This document shows, piece by piece, positions 11,247-23,836 of a DNA stretch of 64,000 nucleotides. Under the pieces are notes generated by a model. It had not been told where the DNA came from. It saw only the letters and a program-made list of their open reading frames with translations, and made no database searches. Source of the stretch: Tricholomella constricta (Eukaryota; Basidiomycota; Agaricomycetes; Agaricales; Lyophyllaceae); assembly GCA_013368375.1 (NCBI GenBank), contig JAACJP010000001.1, positions 2,170,001-2,234,000 on the forward strand, read 5' to 3'. The translations under genes and the position numbers were made by a program. The stretch's first letter is position 1. The number at the start of each line of letters is the position of its first letter.

Positions 11247-12802
11247 ATGGCTGGAGCAGACTCAGTATCAGTTTTTGCTGAGGGGACATTCGAGGAGCAG
11301 GTACGGCGTATGCCTTTTATATTGAGCTACCTTTCGATCCAATTTTCCTTGCGGCAGGTCCAAGAGTTGGTTAACTACATTGTCCGAAATCGATCAGAAG
11401 GGGAGCGCGCCGAGTTTATTCGCCCGTTCCAAGAGGCGCTCAAGACATCTGAAGGGCAGACTCCGTTAGAACAGGATGCCGACAGGAAGCGCAGTATATT
11501 TCAGATGGTTGCGGTCGAGGTGAAGAGCCTTGGCGATGGCACAGACAAAGGTGTGTATCTCCCTAGAATAAATTATTTGTTCTGACCGATGGAACAGAGA
11601 TCGAGGGTTTCTTCAACCTACTTTTCTCTCATCTATTCTCTCTGCACGCGTCCGAGGGTTCTGACACAAAAGTCTACGTGAATGCCTTTGTACAACTTCT
11701 CACCCACCAACCCTCGGAACGAAAGTTCATCAAATACCGCATGTGCGCTCATCCGTCTTTGCTCGTACTATATGACAAACCCAACTATCCATACTTGCAG
11801 TCTATCGAACTTATTCAATGCCGTCGAACGAACATCATCACTCCGCCCCCTGGTATACATTGCTCTCGTGCAGATGGCGGGTTTAAACAACGACTTCGAC
11901 ACGCTGCAAATCACCCGTGCTAATGTCGAAAAATGGCTATCTGAATGGAATATTCCCCAAATAGAAAAGGCTGTATTCCTCAAAAATGTATCTGACGCGT
12001 ATCTGACGGCGTCTCAGCCGTGCGTCAGAGTCAACAATTTTCGTGATTTTCTTGCTCACTGAACCTTTAGAGCCAATGCATACGACTACGAGCGACTGTA
12101 CATTCAAACATTGCCTTCGTCGTCCTCAGCCGCTCAAGATGGTGCTATCAATCTGATCGCTACAGCCCTACGACTTCCCACCGTCTTCGACTTCGACCCT
12201 CTCTTCAAGCTGGATGCAGTCCTCGCAGTGAAAGACCACGAACTCTTCTCCCTCCTTCAGATATTCCTCAACGACGGTCTCCTAGAATTTAAGACTTGGG
12301 AAGCATCACATTCCGAAGCGCTCGAGAAACACAGTGCGTCCAAATTCCTTACTATGGGATAACATTTAACTTGGCATCCAGAGTTGGACCGGACGCAGCT
12401 TGAGCGTAAAATTCGCCTGCTCACCCTGGCATCGCTCGCCTTCCAACATATTGGTCGCGATCTGTCCTATTCGAAAATCACCGATGCACTCCAGGTGAAT
12501 CCTGACGAGGTCGAAAAATGGGCAATTGATGGTAAGATGGATTATATCCTGATCATATGTAATGTCGTCATCACTGACAAAACTGTCCAGTCATCCGGGC
12601 AGGGTTGGTATGGGGTAAACTCTCGCAAACGACGCACAGCCTACATGTCACCCGGGCGACAGCGCGGACGTTCGAAAAAGAGCAGTGGGAGGCTCTTGAG
12701 AAAAGGCTACAGGCGTGGAAGTCGGGTCTCAATGGTGTGCTCGAAGTGGTTGTGGGTGCGAAGAGACAGGTTGGGCTTGGCCAGCCACAAAACGCAGTTT
12801 GA
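11247..12802 (+). CDS. Translation initiation factor eIF3 subunit M (PCI domain)
   Basis: Seven exons: 11247-11300, 11358-11550, 11598-11742, 11801-12019, 12071-12333, 12382-12531, 12591-12802. The protein starts MAGADSVSVFAEGTFEEQ, then VQELVNYIVRNR, with helical repeats and a C-terminal PCI/winged-helix region (LDRTQLERKIRLLTLASLAF, LSYSKITDALQV, VEKWAIDVIRAGLVWGKL). Order and length (about 410 aa) fit eIF3m, a core subunit of the eIF3 scaffold that binds the 40S ribosome. Intron 1 (57 bp) is stop-free and a multiple of three, so its retention would insert 19 residues. The gene converges with the DUF2009 gene, leaving about 260 bp between stop codons. Confidence 0.93.
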
Positions 12803-13063
12803 GCATGGAGAGCATCTTTCGGGAATTGGAGTATTTTCCGTGATAATACATCGCCAGCTGAGTTTTGGGTATGTAAGTCGTTCCGTGCCTGACCTGGTCA
12901 CAACGACATGTCCACCACTGGCCAAAGCACCCCCGACCCGACGTTTACTAGAGACGGAATAGATGCGATATCAAGCCAGAACTTGTCAACACAATGAATC
13001 TATATCCGCGTTACAATTCGTCGACGATGAAAAACTAAAACATGACATCTATCTGCGTGCAAG

Positions 13064-15248
13064 CTACCATTCGCCGTCGAAGCCGACAAATCCTACAAAA
13101 ACGTCAGCCACAGGAACTTTCAGTTACAATAGAAGCTTACCTGTTAGCAAAAATATGGGGAAATATCTTTTCTTCTCGAGCGACGCACACCAATTCCACG
13201 CACTTGTCAACCGCCCATCTATACAGCTCCCAGCATCGAAAAAGTTATCGGCTCCAGAGCCATCAAAGCCATGCCTGAAGAAATCGCCTAGGATCTCCCG
13301 CGTCAGGTTCTCCGTTGATCCAAACTCATCCTCGATGTATGAGCGCAAGGCAGGCTTCGCCGCCAGCATAGGTATTTGTGAAAGGGTGTTGCAGATGGGG
13401 AGGAGGATGCGATAGATCTGGGTATATTTGTCGATGAACATGAGGGCGTTGGGGACGTTGTGGTCGCCCATGTGGATCACGCTGGACCCGATCCAGGTGC
13501 CGACGCTCCGCTGGGCCTTGTGGAGGATCAAGTGCATCATGCGCGATGTTTTGGGCGCGGCTTGGACGCGGTTCAAGCCCTGCCCGGTGTCACGCAAGCG
13601 GTATGGTACGTTTTCAGCAAGTAGGTCTTGCTCCGCGAGAGACCAGAGATGGAACATGTCTAAAGAACGGGCATCAGCGTCGTGAAATGGGCTTTTTGGG
13701 AAATGAGCTTCGGAATCAAGACCCACCCTGTAAAATCTCTCTCCAAAGCGTCAAACTCTGGAGAACATACGAATACTGCTTGCCATGGTCATGAGATAGC
13801 CTCGCGCCCTCCCTGCCACTTCGAATGGCGAGACTTCTTTTGCTGTCTTTCGCCTGTGTCGGATGGAAATACTCTTTCAAGTAAGTAATCATCCGCTCGC
13901 AAGGGTCGCGATTAGCTCGCAAGAATGCGTGATTGTCGCCAATGGAGTATAGGCATTGGCGAACTTTCTCCTGAGGAAGCCCATTCCGTTCATAGCGCGC
14001 CGCAAGTGTTTCAATTGCACGTTCCTTGCTCTTGATCTCTTTTTGCACATCACGCCGGGGTCGACCCTCTGAGTAAATCTCTTTGGTAGCGACAGTGATA
14101 AGATCGTCTCGGAGCAGCTCCAGTGCGTCATGCTCCTCCAGGACTGCGTAAACAGTTTTGATGGGGCGAATACAGGAAAAGCTGAGGAGGTCTTTGACAT
14201 CTGATGATTGGCTATCCTGCATTGGAAATCAGAGTGTGAACAGACAGTGAAGCTCGGTGAGAACGGACTGACCTGCAGAAGGTATATCAGTTTCCCGTAG
14301 GTAGTACGCATCTTGTCGGGATTCATTATTTTGTGCCTCCGCCCAAGCTCAAACACTTGTTGGTAAAATTCGGCATTGGCTTGGAAATCACGGTCCGTGA
14401 ACAATTCCTGACCCTGCTTATAATCGGCAGCAAGAAGCAACCCAGACATAATGGCGCAAAGTTCTCGGATCTGTTGCACGATCCTCTTGGCTTTAGAGAG
14501 TCCGAAGCCGATAGTATCGATCTTGTCGGTGTACTCGGAGACGTTGAGGGCAGCCTCCAACAGGCGAAGAATCTTCCGCTCTGTGAGCGTCAAACGAAGA
14601 GGAATGTACTTTGCACGTTCGATGAACCATTCGCCAACTTTTGCACCGATGGCGGGTTGGGCACCAAGCACCTCAGATGGTCCAGCCGCAACGCGCTCCC
14701 AATCCTCGTCATCAGAATCGTCATTGGCAGCATCCTCTTCCACGTCCATCTAACGATGTCATCAGCTATCAAGATGCAAAATACTTTTCGAGGGACAATT
14801 ACTGAGTCTCCATTCGCGGCGGCGGACGACGAAGTAGTGGTACAGGTCTTCGCCTTTTTTTCTGTCTGCCCTTCGAGGGGTTTCACAGCGTGACGCTTCC
14901 TCGAACCTTTCCGATGTTGGGCAGCAAAACACACTTCACAGTACGCATCGCAACACGTTTCACACAAAAGTTGAGAAGGCTGATCTTAAGAACAACAGGA
15001 TCACGACATCAGTTACGCGAAATAGCTCGTAATCGAAGGAGCTTACCCTCGCATTCAACGCAAAAGCCTTCAGCTACGGGATTTTCAGGCACTTCTTCAT
15101 CCCAGCCGGTGGGGCTTACTCCGTTCGTGGCAGCACCAGGGTGTTCGACAGTTTCGTGCTTATCACTCAAAATAGTTTCGAGCGAGAAGCCAGTTAAAGG
15201 ATTGGCTGGCTTAGCAGCATCCTCCATGACAGAGGGCGTTTCCGACAT
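13064..15248 (-). CDS. DUF2009 protein with N-terminal B-box-type zinc finger
   Basis: Six exons: 15248-15047, 14984-14803, 14749-14273, 14216-13727, 13659-13141, 13092-13064, giving 632 aa (an in-frame ATG at 15260 would add four). The Cys-rich segment around residues 60-100 (CVECEDQPSQLLCETCCDAY, then CEVCFAAQHRKGSRKRH) looks like a B-box-type zinc finger. An acidic linker (DDSDDEDWERV) follows, then a long conserved domain with SIGDNHAFLRANRDPCERM, HLWSLAEQDLL and VIHMGDHNVPNAL. This arrangement is, to my recall, that of the UPF0652/DUF2009 family, found from fungi to plants with no established biochemical role. The start lies 375 bp from the divergent F-box gene. Confidence 0.8.
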
Positions 15249-15623
15249 TTTTAAGGGCAACAGATGGTGGTTGGGGACAACGTGTTTGCCTGCCTGTCAA
15301 TGATGTCGGTCCAGCGACAATTTTTCCGTCCGACGCGTCAAGGCACGTGTCGATCGGACGTCCGAGTTCGTGGCGGCGTTGCAGCGACGGCCACAAGCTT
15401 CCATCTTTGCTCTTCATCTCCTCTGGTCTATCTTTGTACTTATTATCATGGGCTTCTCTTCATCTATCCCCCTTACCAACGAGCTTGAAGGAATTTGACT
15501 AGGGGCTGGTAACTCAAAGAGGTCAACCTCCTATTGAGAGCTTCGTCAATTTCGTTTTCTATCAGTAAAAGGATATTTCTACCTCTTGATTAACCACCAC
15601 CTAAGCACTCCTATAATTGAAAC

Positions 15624-16697
15624 ATGTCACTCCCCATTGAGCTGATTGACATCGTCGTTGACCACCTACACGACGACGGAGACGCTCTTCGCTCGTGCAG
15701 CCTGGTATCCAAAGCATGGATGTACAGCAGCCGATATCACCTTTTCTCGGTCGTTGAAGTCACCTCTCGGAACTGCAACAAATATCCTCAATCGTCGCTG
15801 TCGACATTGCCTCTGGTCGCTCGCAAACTGGTGCTCTGCCAGCTCGTTTTCAGATCCTTTCGTCAGACAATCGAGTTCATATCCTCCTTCCCCCTCTTAC
15901 AGACCTTGGAACTATCTATGGTGGCGTGGGTCGCTATGGAAGACATTCCAGCATCCCTGCGCTCGTCCCCTGATTTTCAAGGGTTGGACGATGACTTTTC
16001 AATGACTCGAGAATCATCAGAGCTTTCTCTTGCGGGGAAGGATGGATTCACAGCATTGCCGCCGGTGTCCACCTTTCTCATGTACGGTGTCCCAACAGGC
16101 ACGCTGCCGAAGCTCGGAACTATTGTTCAGAGATTGAGTGAATCCCTCGAACACCTTACTCTTGAATTTCTGGAATGGGAATATCGATTCCTATGTCTGT
16201 CTTTTCACTATTAATCTCGTCAAATATCTACTTACTCGCTCTACGCAGTCATTCCCGCCGAGGTCCTCAAAGTGAAGTATGCGACCAACCTTTACTCGCT
16301 GACACTCCTCGACGGGTTGCCCGAGGATCTACATCTACTTCTCCAACAATGCCAACACGCCCATCTCAATGAGGTAGCCTGGGCCCTACCGGCTTACATC
16401 GATCGACCTGACATGCTCCGCCACAACTTTTGGAAATCCTTGGACAGTTTCATTATGGATCCTAAGACTCCGTTCCGTCTTTCAAGCCTTACGCTTGGAT
16501 TCTACGACTGGTGCCCAATTCAACTTATGGCAGAGACGACGAAGAGCGTCTGCTTACCGTTATGTGCTGCTGCTGGAATCATACAGGTAGTGTCCGAACG
16601 TGATTATCCTTTCAATACGCGCAGGAGGATGGAGGTTGCGAAACCCACACAGTCCGGGAAGAACTACGGCTCTTTGTGCTCAGTCGGAGCCATATAG
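15624..16697 (+). CDS. F-box-like protein
   Basis: Two exons, 15624-16194 and 16249-16697, with a 54-bp phase-1 intron; 339 aa. The N-terminus (SLPIELIDIVVDHLHDDGDA, then LRSCSLVSKAWMYSSRYHLF) has the fold-defining pattern of an F-box: PxEL, a hydrophobic helix, and LVSKxW. The rest has leucine-rich segments (FPLLQTLELS, LYSLTLLDGLP, LSSLTLGFYDW) like the degenerate LRRs of expanded basidiomycete F-box families. Family members recruit substrates to SCF ubiquitin ligases; the substrate cannot be guessed. The last residues may be uncertain, because reading continues only a short way past the last LRR-like segment. Confidence 0.8.
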
Positions 16698-16837
16698 TTC
16701 TTTCCTTTGCCTGGTCGAAGTAAACTCTTGGCCCTACATTTTAGATCAATGCTTTTTACATAGACCTGGGACATTTGTTGAACGGGCAGCCTTTAAATTC
16801 AACGCCATGTCAATGTCAGCGCCCGCACAACCTCTAA

Positions 16838-16923
16838 GCCCCCGTTGTCTAATGGTTATGACGTCAGACTTCTATCACAGAACTGCAATCTGGAGGTTGC
16901 GGGTTCGAGTCCCGCCGGGGGTT
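16838..16923 (+). tRNA. tRNA-Arg (anticodon UCU) with intron
   Basis: A full cloverleaf can be drawn. Acceptor GCCCCCG (16838-16844) pairs with CGGGGGT (16916-16922), with one G-U at the end. The D arm is GTC...GAC. The anticodon stem is TCAGA (16864-16868) with TCTGG (16889-16893). The T arm is GCGGG-TTCGAGT-CCCGC. The loop reads CTTCTA, with TCT at 16871-16873. A 13-nt intron (16875-16887) sits just after position 37, the canonical place for nuclear tRNA introns. The discriminator is T at 16923, with no encoded CCA. It stands alone, 140 bp after the F-box stop codon. Confidence 0.93.
16875..16887 (+). other. tRNA intron
   Basis: Thirteen bases (TCACAGAACTGCA) interrupt the anticodon loop one base 3' of the anticodon. 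Removing them restores a 7-nt loop (CTTCTAA). The exact ends can shift by one base without changing the product. Confidence 0.85.
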
Positions 16924-17145
16924 CACTATTTTCAACCATTCCTTTTTAACCCAGTTCGCATGTTCCCGCTCCACCCGCGCTTTTTCCGTACTACAGACGC
17001 GTATGCAAAGAAACTAGAAGGACAGTTCGTTCATGCTACTTATGCGGGTAAAGTACATTGCGGAGGTATATAAACAATCAAGACAAGAGGTATAAACTAA
17101 CGACAGGAATTATCCGAATCCACCGAACAGTCCAGAACTAAGATA

Positions 17146-19974
17146 TCACTTCCTGGCCCGCAGTTGTGCCCTGAGCACTCCATTTTCCGTCTGCATCGAA
17201 TTCAACTCGTCAAGTAACGCAATCCTCTGCGACTGTTCAGACATGCGCATCGCCTCTACCTCGTCTTGGGCAGCTTCGAGCGCAGCACGCGTTTCCGATA
17301 GCTGCCCTTCTAGTTGCTTCCGCACCATTTCCGGCGCAGACGCCGCCTCTTCAGCGAGTGTAAGGGTACGAGCACTCAGGGTATTGTTAGCCTCCGTCAG
17401 TTGCCTGCATGTCTCTGCCTGCTCAGCAGCCAGCATCTCCACCTCCTGCTTCTCGTTCTCGATGCGCTCCAAGGAACTTTGAAGCTGCTGCACCTCTTCC
17501 AACCTGCGTATCCAAACGAAAACATCAGCACAACCCAAAAGACACAAATTATAGGGTTACTCACATAGCAGCCTGCTTCGCAGCCATCGTCATATTCCTC
17601 TCCTCTAGCGTCCGCACCTGTTTCTGGTACGTCTCTAGCGCAGTATTGCCTTCCTGTGCGAGCTTCTGCGCGCGCTCTGCATTCTTCTTGAGCAGATCAT
17701 GCGCCTGCGCGAACCGCAAGAGCCGCTCGATCAGCGCGCGGTCATCCTGGATGAGCGCCTGCACGCGCGCAGCGAACGCCTCGAGGGAAAACTCGCCGCT
17801 GCCCACCACAGGCGACATGGGCTGTTTCGTGGTGTCGTAAAGTGCCTTGAGCGAACGCACGTCGAGTTCCGAGAGCGATGCGACGGCTTTGGGGGATCCG
17901 TTGTTCTGCTGTGTTAACGGCGAGCCTGTGCGGAACTGCCGCGAGTGGTTAAACTTGGCGGCGCGCGCTTCGGGTGACGGCAGAATGTTCCAGAGAGGAG
18001 TGAGCACTTGTATGGCGCGGCCGGTGGAGTCTGAGGAGGGAGATATGGGTGATTGTAAGCTGCTTGCGTCCTTCACGATACTTGCGCGTTCCACTGTGCG
18101 GGCCTCATTTCGGGCATCCTCTCGTTCGCGACGAGCCAGCTCGAGATCACGAGCTAGCGCCTCGCGCTTGTCGAGACCGGTTCGGACGTCCTCTTCGAGT
18201 TTCCTCCGCACTGCTTCCCACTCATTCTCGGTGCGAATATGTGCCTCCAGCTTACTGTGTACGGTCTCGAGATGGGTTCCGACGGACGAGAGGAGTCCCT
18301 GCAGTGACGAGTCTCGTGAGAATAACACAATCCCGTGCTGCTTCACCAAAGTGCGCAATGCGTCTAGTCCTGCGTCCAATTCACTGTGGGCCTCCTGCAA
18401 GGCTCGCGCATCCTCATCTCGCAGTGAGTCCATCTCCTGCTGTAATCGCGCCAAGTCGTCCATCTTTTCGTCCTCTGCCTCGGCCTTCCGCCGCTCCCAC
18501 ACTTCCCTTTCTGCATGCCATTGCGCCGTGATCCGTCGCATCTCCTCGTCCTTCTCCTGCAGCAACCTCCTACTCTCCGCGAGCTCCTTTTCTGACCCAG
18601 CTGCAACGCCTTCTCGTGCCTGCTCCTGCAGCCTCGCCTTATCCATCCAAGCCCTCTTCTCCTCTCGCAATTCACGGACCTCCACATCCAGTTCCTGAAG
18701 CCTAGGCATCTCCTTCTCAAGTGCCTTGATCGTCTCCTCCGCGCTCTGGAGGTCCATCCCCATGAGCGTCTCCACCTCTTGTTTCTCCAACCGCATCATC
18801 GAAAGTTCCCTTGTCATATCTGCCTGCTTCTTCCCTGCGGCCGTTAATGACACCGTCGCTGCCTTAAGCTTCTCTTCCAACGCCGTAATCTCCGCCGCGG
18901 CCGCCTCTGGCGAGAGCTGTCGCCGCGGAACGATTGTATCTGCGTGCCCCGCGAACAGATGCAGCCCGTCAAAACGTACCTTCGCAGAGGACGAGGAGAA
19001 TCCTGTCATGCTCGACGTCGTGGGACTCATCAGCGTGCTCCTGTTCGAGGAATCGTACCCCGAGTCCTCACTGGCACCATTCCCACCTATCTTCTTCTCC
19101 ATGCTCCGCACTGAGTAAGAAAGCACCCCTGCACGGTGCTCGAGCAGCCTCCGGTGCACCTCGTGTGCACGCTCCGCGACGCGCCATAAGTCCCGCTGCG
19201 CAGTATCCACCCTCCGATTAGCAGCCTCAACCTGCTCGTCGGTCTGCTTGGACGACTTCCTGTGTGCGGCATTCACTTTAGATAAAGACATGGCTGCGTC
19301 GCGAATCTTCGTTTCGAGAGCCACCTTTTTAGACATAGCTTCGAGGCGAGAGGTCAAGAGTTGGTGTTCCTGGCCGTAAGAGTAAATAAAGATATTTGTG
19401 ATGGGTGTGTAGTGCTAATACTTACCTTGCTCAAATCGTCAATCTGTTCAGAGCTGAGAATCTCAAAGTCGCGGCTATCGACGACAGCCTGGGATGCCAA
19501 GAGACTGAGGAGGAGCTCATCGCGGGTGGTCGTTGTCCCCGACGAACTGCTTGCGCCAGAAGACCGCTTCCAATCGGCTTCGGAGATAGACTGGGACTGG
19601 GCCACCGACTTGCGGAGGGCCAGGCGCTGCGGTATGGCGCGTGCTGAGGACGCCGGCGAGGAAGGTAGGTCTGCGGACTGACGCAAGGGGGATTCGGAGA
19701 TGGAGGTTCTGGTGGGTTCGCCGTCCGGCGGCGGTGTTGATTGGAGACGCTGCCTGCTGGGATCCTTCTTGAGGCTAAGCGAGGGCGTGGGTGGTGTTGC
19801 TGTGGAAGGGGACGCCGGCGGCCATGAAGGACCATTGTTATTAAAGGAGAGGGGAGCAGCTGGAGGCTCTACGGTGGCGGTAGGCGGCGATGAGCTGGTG
19901 GAGGCGGTCGCAGCGCCGAGAAACCTGCGGACGCCATTCATGGCGGTTTGTGGGACGGGTTGCGAACGAGCCAC
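17146..19974 (-). CDS. Uds1-family coiled-coil protein (up-regulated during septation)
   Basis: Three exons, 19974-19426, 19369-17565 and 17503-17146; 903 aa. The first 120 residues are Ser/Pro/Thr-rich. The segment across the first splice junction (TTTRDELLLSLLASQAVVDS, then RDFEILSSEQIDDLSK and EHQLLTSRLEAMSKKVALET) is the Uds1 domain, about residues 145-290. From there to the C-terminus nearly everything is heptad-like coiled coil (EEKLKAATVSLTAAGKKQ, LEEVQQLQSSLERI), interrupted around residue 590 by a Pro/Ser linker. In fission yeast the related gene is induced at septation, and a role at the cell cortex or septum is inferred. The start is 104 bp from the MDM34 start on the other strand, so they share a promoter region. 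Confidence 0.85.
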
Positions 19975-20078
19975 ACAGCGAGGGAGGTAATACTAAACCC
20001 TAACCTTAGTGTCGGTGACCGTGCCGCCGTGCCGTTGACGTCCAGCTATCCCGTCCTACACCCTCCGTCCATGCGTCC

Positions 20079-22414
20079 ATGTCCTTCACATTCAACTGGC
20101 CTCGTTTCTCAGACCAGTTCCACTATGATGCTATTCAGATGCTCAACACAGCCCTCAACAAGGGTAACAAGCCTCCCATCATAGCAGACCGTATCGAGGT
20201 TGTCGAGCTCGAGATGGGTACACAGGTACCAGCCGTCTGCCATCCCCATCGTCGTCTATGTAACTTTCCACAGCCTCCAGAACTCGAGATTCGCGATATT
20301 GGTGACCTGACTGTCGATCAGTTTCGAGGCATTTTCCGTCTGACATATTCGGGCGATGCGCACCTCGTTCTCAAGACCAAGGTCCAGGTACGTACACGGC
20401 TTCGACTTCACGGTTTCGCATTGATCTTCCCGACCAGGCAAATCCACTGAACCACAAACAACCCGATATCCATCTCATGGCCGGCTCACGAGGCATGCTC
20501 GCGGCAAAACAGCCCCTTGTCGTCCCCATGCTTCTCCGTCTGTCGCACTTTAAGCTCAACTCTTACGTCGTTCTCGTCGTTTCTAAACAGAAGGGCATTA
20601 CTCTTGTCTTCAAGACAGACCCTCTGCAGAACGTCGACATAAACAGCACCTTCGACTCGATAGCTGTTATTCAAAAGTTTATCCAGCGAGAGATCGAAGG
20701 TCAGCTACGCCAAATGTTTCGCGAGGATCTTCCCGGCATCATACACCGCCTCAGTCAGCAGTGGGTCAAAGCTAAAGTCGAGGCTCCATACCTGCAGAAA
20801 AATCCACCACCGCCTGTCAGGTGGCAACAACATGCGTCTGAAACACATTCTATGGCCGGCATGTCCATGAGAAGCATGCCCCCTTCCCCTCTCATCAACG
20901 ATGTCTCTCCAATTCTTCCACGGAGACCTCAGTCCGTCACCTCCACTAGAAGCCATGCGTATCCTAATCGACCTCGTTCAACATCTGGCTATACTTCATC
21001 CTCCCTTCCTAAACCGAAATCTCCCAAGCCACCACCACCGCCAATCCCATCTGAACCCGTTTCCTTCCCCGACCTCGAGAATTTTGATCCAACGTACGGT
21101 CTGCGCCCCGAAGGTCTCCCGACCAAAAGCGTATTTCGCGGTTTCAGTGACCTCTTCACCCCTAATAAGGGTCTTGCTGATCTTGCAGAGGATACGGAAG
21201 AAGACGGCGAGTTTGATGATGACGACGACGGCGCGACCTCGTTTGATATTGTCAATTGGGATTACACTATCCCTGATTCGAACACAAGTATTTATGATGA
21301 TGCGGCGGAGAGTCTAGCGCCTGAATCCGAGTACGAGACGATACCAGCAGTAGGAGGGGGGACAATTACGCGGCCGAGAATCTATCACTCCCAATCAATG
21401 ATCCAGCCTGCGTTTAGCCAAAGTAACGCCACTGCTTCCTCGTCGAAACAAAAACTTCCACGGCCCTACGGGTCTATCGTTTCCCCCGGATCTGGATTCG
21501 CAACGCCGGGCCTCGTCTCAAGGCGTTCAAGTGGAATGTACAACCCTTACTTTGGAGGGTTATCATCTGCGCATAGTGTTGCTAGTGGATTCCACACGGC
21601 GCCTCCATTTATGTCAACACCACATCGGCCAGTCACGCCAGACAGTTTAGAAACCCAACCATCAAGGTCAAGTAGTGGCAACGGCCTTTCAACATCAACA
21701 CCACCGACTGAACATCCTTTGCATGACAATGACGACTATCACGACTACCGCCATGACTCATCCATGTACATGCGCCGACCTCCTCCTCTGCAACCAACCA
21801 CCGCACCCTCCTCCCGTCGTCCCTCCATATCCTCCAGTTCCAATTTCGACCACGCCTTCCCCTCCACCTCCCCCGCTACCCATTCAAATCCCTCCTCCAA
21901 TCATACCTCCAACCACAATCCAAAAATTGTGCTTCGGCCCTCACTCAACAACTCCATTCACCAGCTCTCCACCCTTTCCCACTCAAACCACACTCTGTCT
22001 CCCTACACGCGCAACCTCCAACACTTCACCGTCCGCAGCGTCCCTCCGCGCTCCGCCGCCCCCTACGGCCTCTCCTCTTCTCTCGAGCGCCAGCCCGTCA
22101 AAGCCAAGCGAAAGCGCATATTCCGCCTCGGCGGCGCGAATGCAAAACCCGCTACCGACGCCGCCGCAAGTGACAAAACGAAGCCCCGCCTGCCGCCCGC
22201 GCACGAGGGCCAGGATTTCGACATGTCCGATATGGATCGCTATTTCCGAACGCATGATGACCAGGACTCACCACTGAATCATAATCATGATGCGCCGCCC
22301 GATCCGTCCCAGCCGTATCCGCAAGTCTCGCAGCGTCCCATGCATCTATACCATTTACGCAACGCCAATAATCATGTCAATGGCGGCCATATTCGGCCAA
22401 CGCTCCCTTCATAG
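20079..22414 (+). CDS. MDM34: MDM34, ERMES complex subunit (SMP domain)
   Basis: Exons 20079-20225, 20274-20387, 20438-22414; 745 aa. The N-terminus MSFTFNWPRFSDQFHYDAIQ and the following LNKGNKPPIIADRIEVVEL, LEIRDIGDLTVDQFRGIFRL, GDAHLVLKTKVQANPLNHKQ and REIEGQLRQMFREDLPGIIH form the SMP lipid-binding domain (about 1-215) of Mdm34/Mmm2. This is the mitochondrial outer-membrane subunit of the ER-mitochondria encounter structure, which transfers phospholipid and anchors mtDNA nucleoids. A long Ser/Pro/His-rich low-complexity tail follows, as in other fungal Mdm34 proteins. Intron 1 (48 bp) is stop-free and in frame. Confidence 0.93.
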
Positions 22415-23836
22415 AAATTTCGTGGCGTGTAATGGATTATTGTTTTCTGTACTCGCATGTCGCTGGTGATGCGACGGTACGCTCGAAACATCAATAACGC
22501 CTGATGTGGGGGCGACGACCACGGTACGTTAACCTCGACGAGGTAGAGGATGCAATGATCACTATTTTTATTCACACTAGCTGTATTTATGTGACTGGCT
22601 CGTTTAGCTCTACAGGACAATAGCCTTGGTATGCGGTTTAACATTTTCATGATGCATACGGATATATGTTGCAAGTGCCATCAAATCTGAAAACGAACGA
22701 CGCTTCGCTACATGACGGCAGAGCTGCGCAAGTGCGCCAAGTTCACATCATCATCATCCGAATATCTCGGTGGTTTTTTAAAACTAATACGAGGTACTGT
22801 GCGTCATTCCGCTGCTCGTGTTCTCTACTGAACGGCAAACGGAGCCAATGATGCACGCTTGTAAAAAAAAAATTGCGAGGCACATGCTATTTCTAAAACC
22901 CATCCGGTCGACCGACGGTGTAATAAGTCCCATCCTCTTTCGTGACTTTCATTCATTCATCCTCGTGAATTCGCGTAAATTGCTTTTGCTCAGCATATCC
23001 TGATATCGTGGAAGTGAGCCTCGTCGAAGCAACCACCGTTACCATACCACCATTATCGGACATTCGCTGTCCAGGTCCATGCGCCTATCGCGCTCTTTTC
23101 TTCTATGTAGTTGTACGACCTAGGATGTTTGGTCTTCCTTCCTCAATTGCTACTTAGCTGTCCTGTAGAAACCAGTTGACTGCGCCACTCCGGCCGCACC
23201 CACAAACGTGATGTGGGTATCAGACTCCTTTCGAAAGCCAGAAGCAGCACCTGGAACTCCTACAACGGCCGGACTACCTATTCCACACATCTGCATTTGT
23301 TTAAAGACTCAACACATGTCTTGTACTTTTCATATCCTTAGCCTAAATGAAAGAACCAACAATGAGAGCACAATGCACCTCGCAGCCCGCATGCGCCACA
23401 ATGTCGTCACTTTGAACCTGCTGATGCCACAAGCATTGCAGGACTCCGTATCGTTCCCCCAGCTGTCATATCCTCACCTGATTCCCCGCGTTCTGTCTCC
23501 GGACAATGCGAGAGAACCACTCGTCGTACAAGGTAGGATACATCGGTGAACAAATATGTCGTACATTGCCTATTGCCTCCCTACGAGTCCAAGCAATCGT
23601 TCCGAAAATACTGCATACACTAGCAGCTAGGTCGCCATACGTCACAATACACGTCCTACATATCCATATTGACAGGCAACACGGGGAGCATCTCCAGTTC
23701 CGACACTGACACTGACATGGATATCGGCGCGGCGACCGCAGTCGTTGTCGTTGTGACTTGAAAGTCCTATTATATTACAACGATATGTCGGAAGACAGGA
23801 AGAGGGGGGGGGGGTGTAAGGGCAGGTCAGCAGAAA
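22415..23836. other. Intergenic, convergent MDM34 / VIRMA-like 3' flanks
   Basis: About 1.4 kb between two converging genes, longer than most gaps here. Only short unrelated open frames are present. It contains an 11-base G run at 23804-23814. No RNA gene or transposon remains were recognised. Confidence 0.5.

Noticed and set aside
14333..14893. 186-codon open frame on the plus strand
   Set aside because: Antisense to the DUF2009 gene and crosses two of its introns.
17847..18698. 283-codon open frame on the plus strand
   Set aside because: Antisense to the Uds1 coiled-coil exon; Ser/Arg-rich composition is what the complement of Glu/Lys/Leu-rich coding gives.
21675..22277. 200-codon Pro/Thr-rich frame
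   Set aside because: Out-of-frame reading of the low-complexity tail of MDM34.
23804..23814. 11-base G run as a G-quadruplex
   Set aside because: A single homopolymer run lacks the four separated G tracts needed for a typical intramolecular quadruplex.
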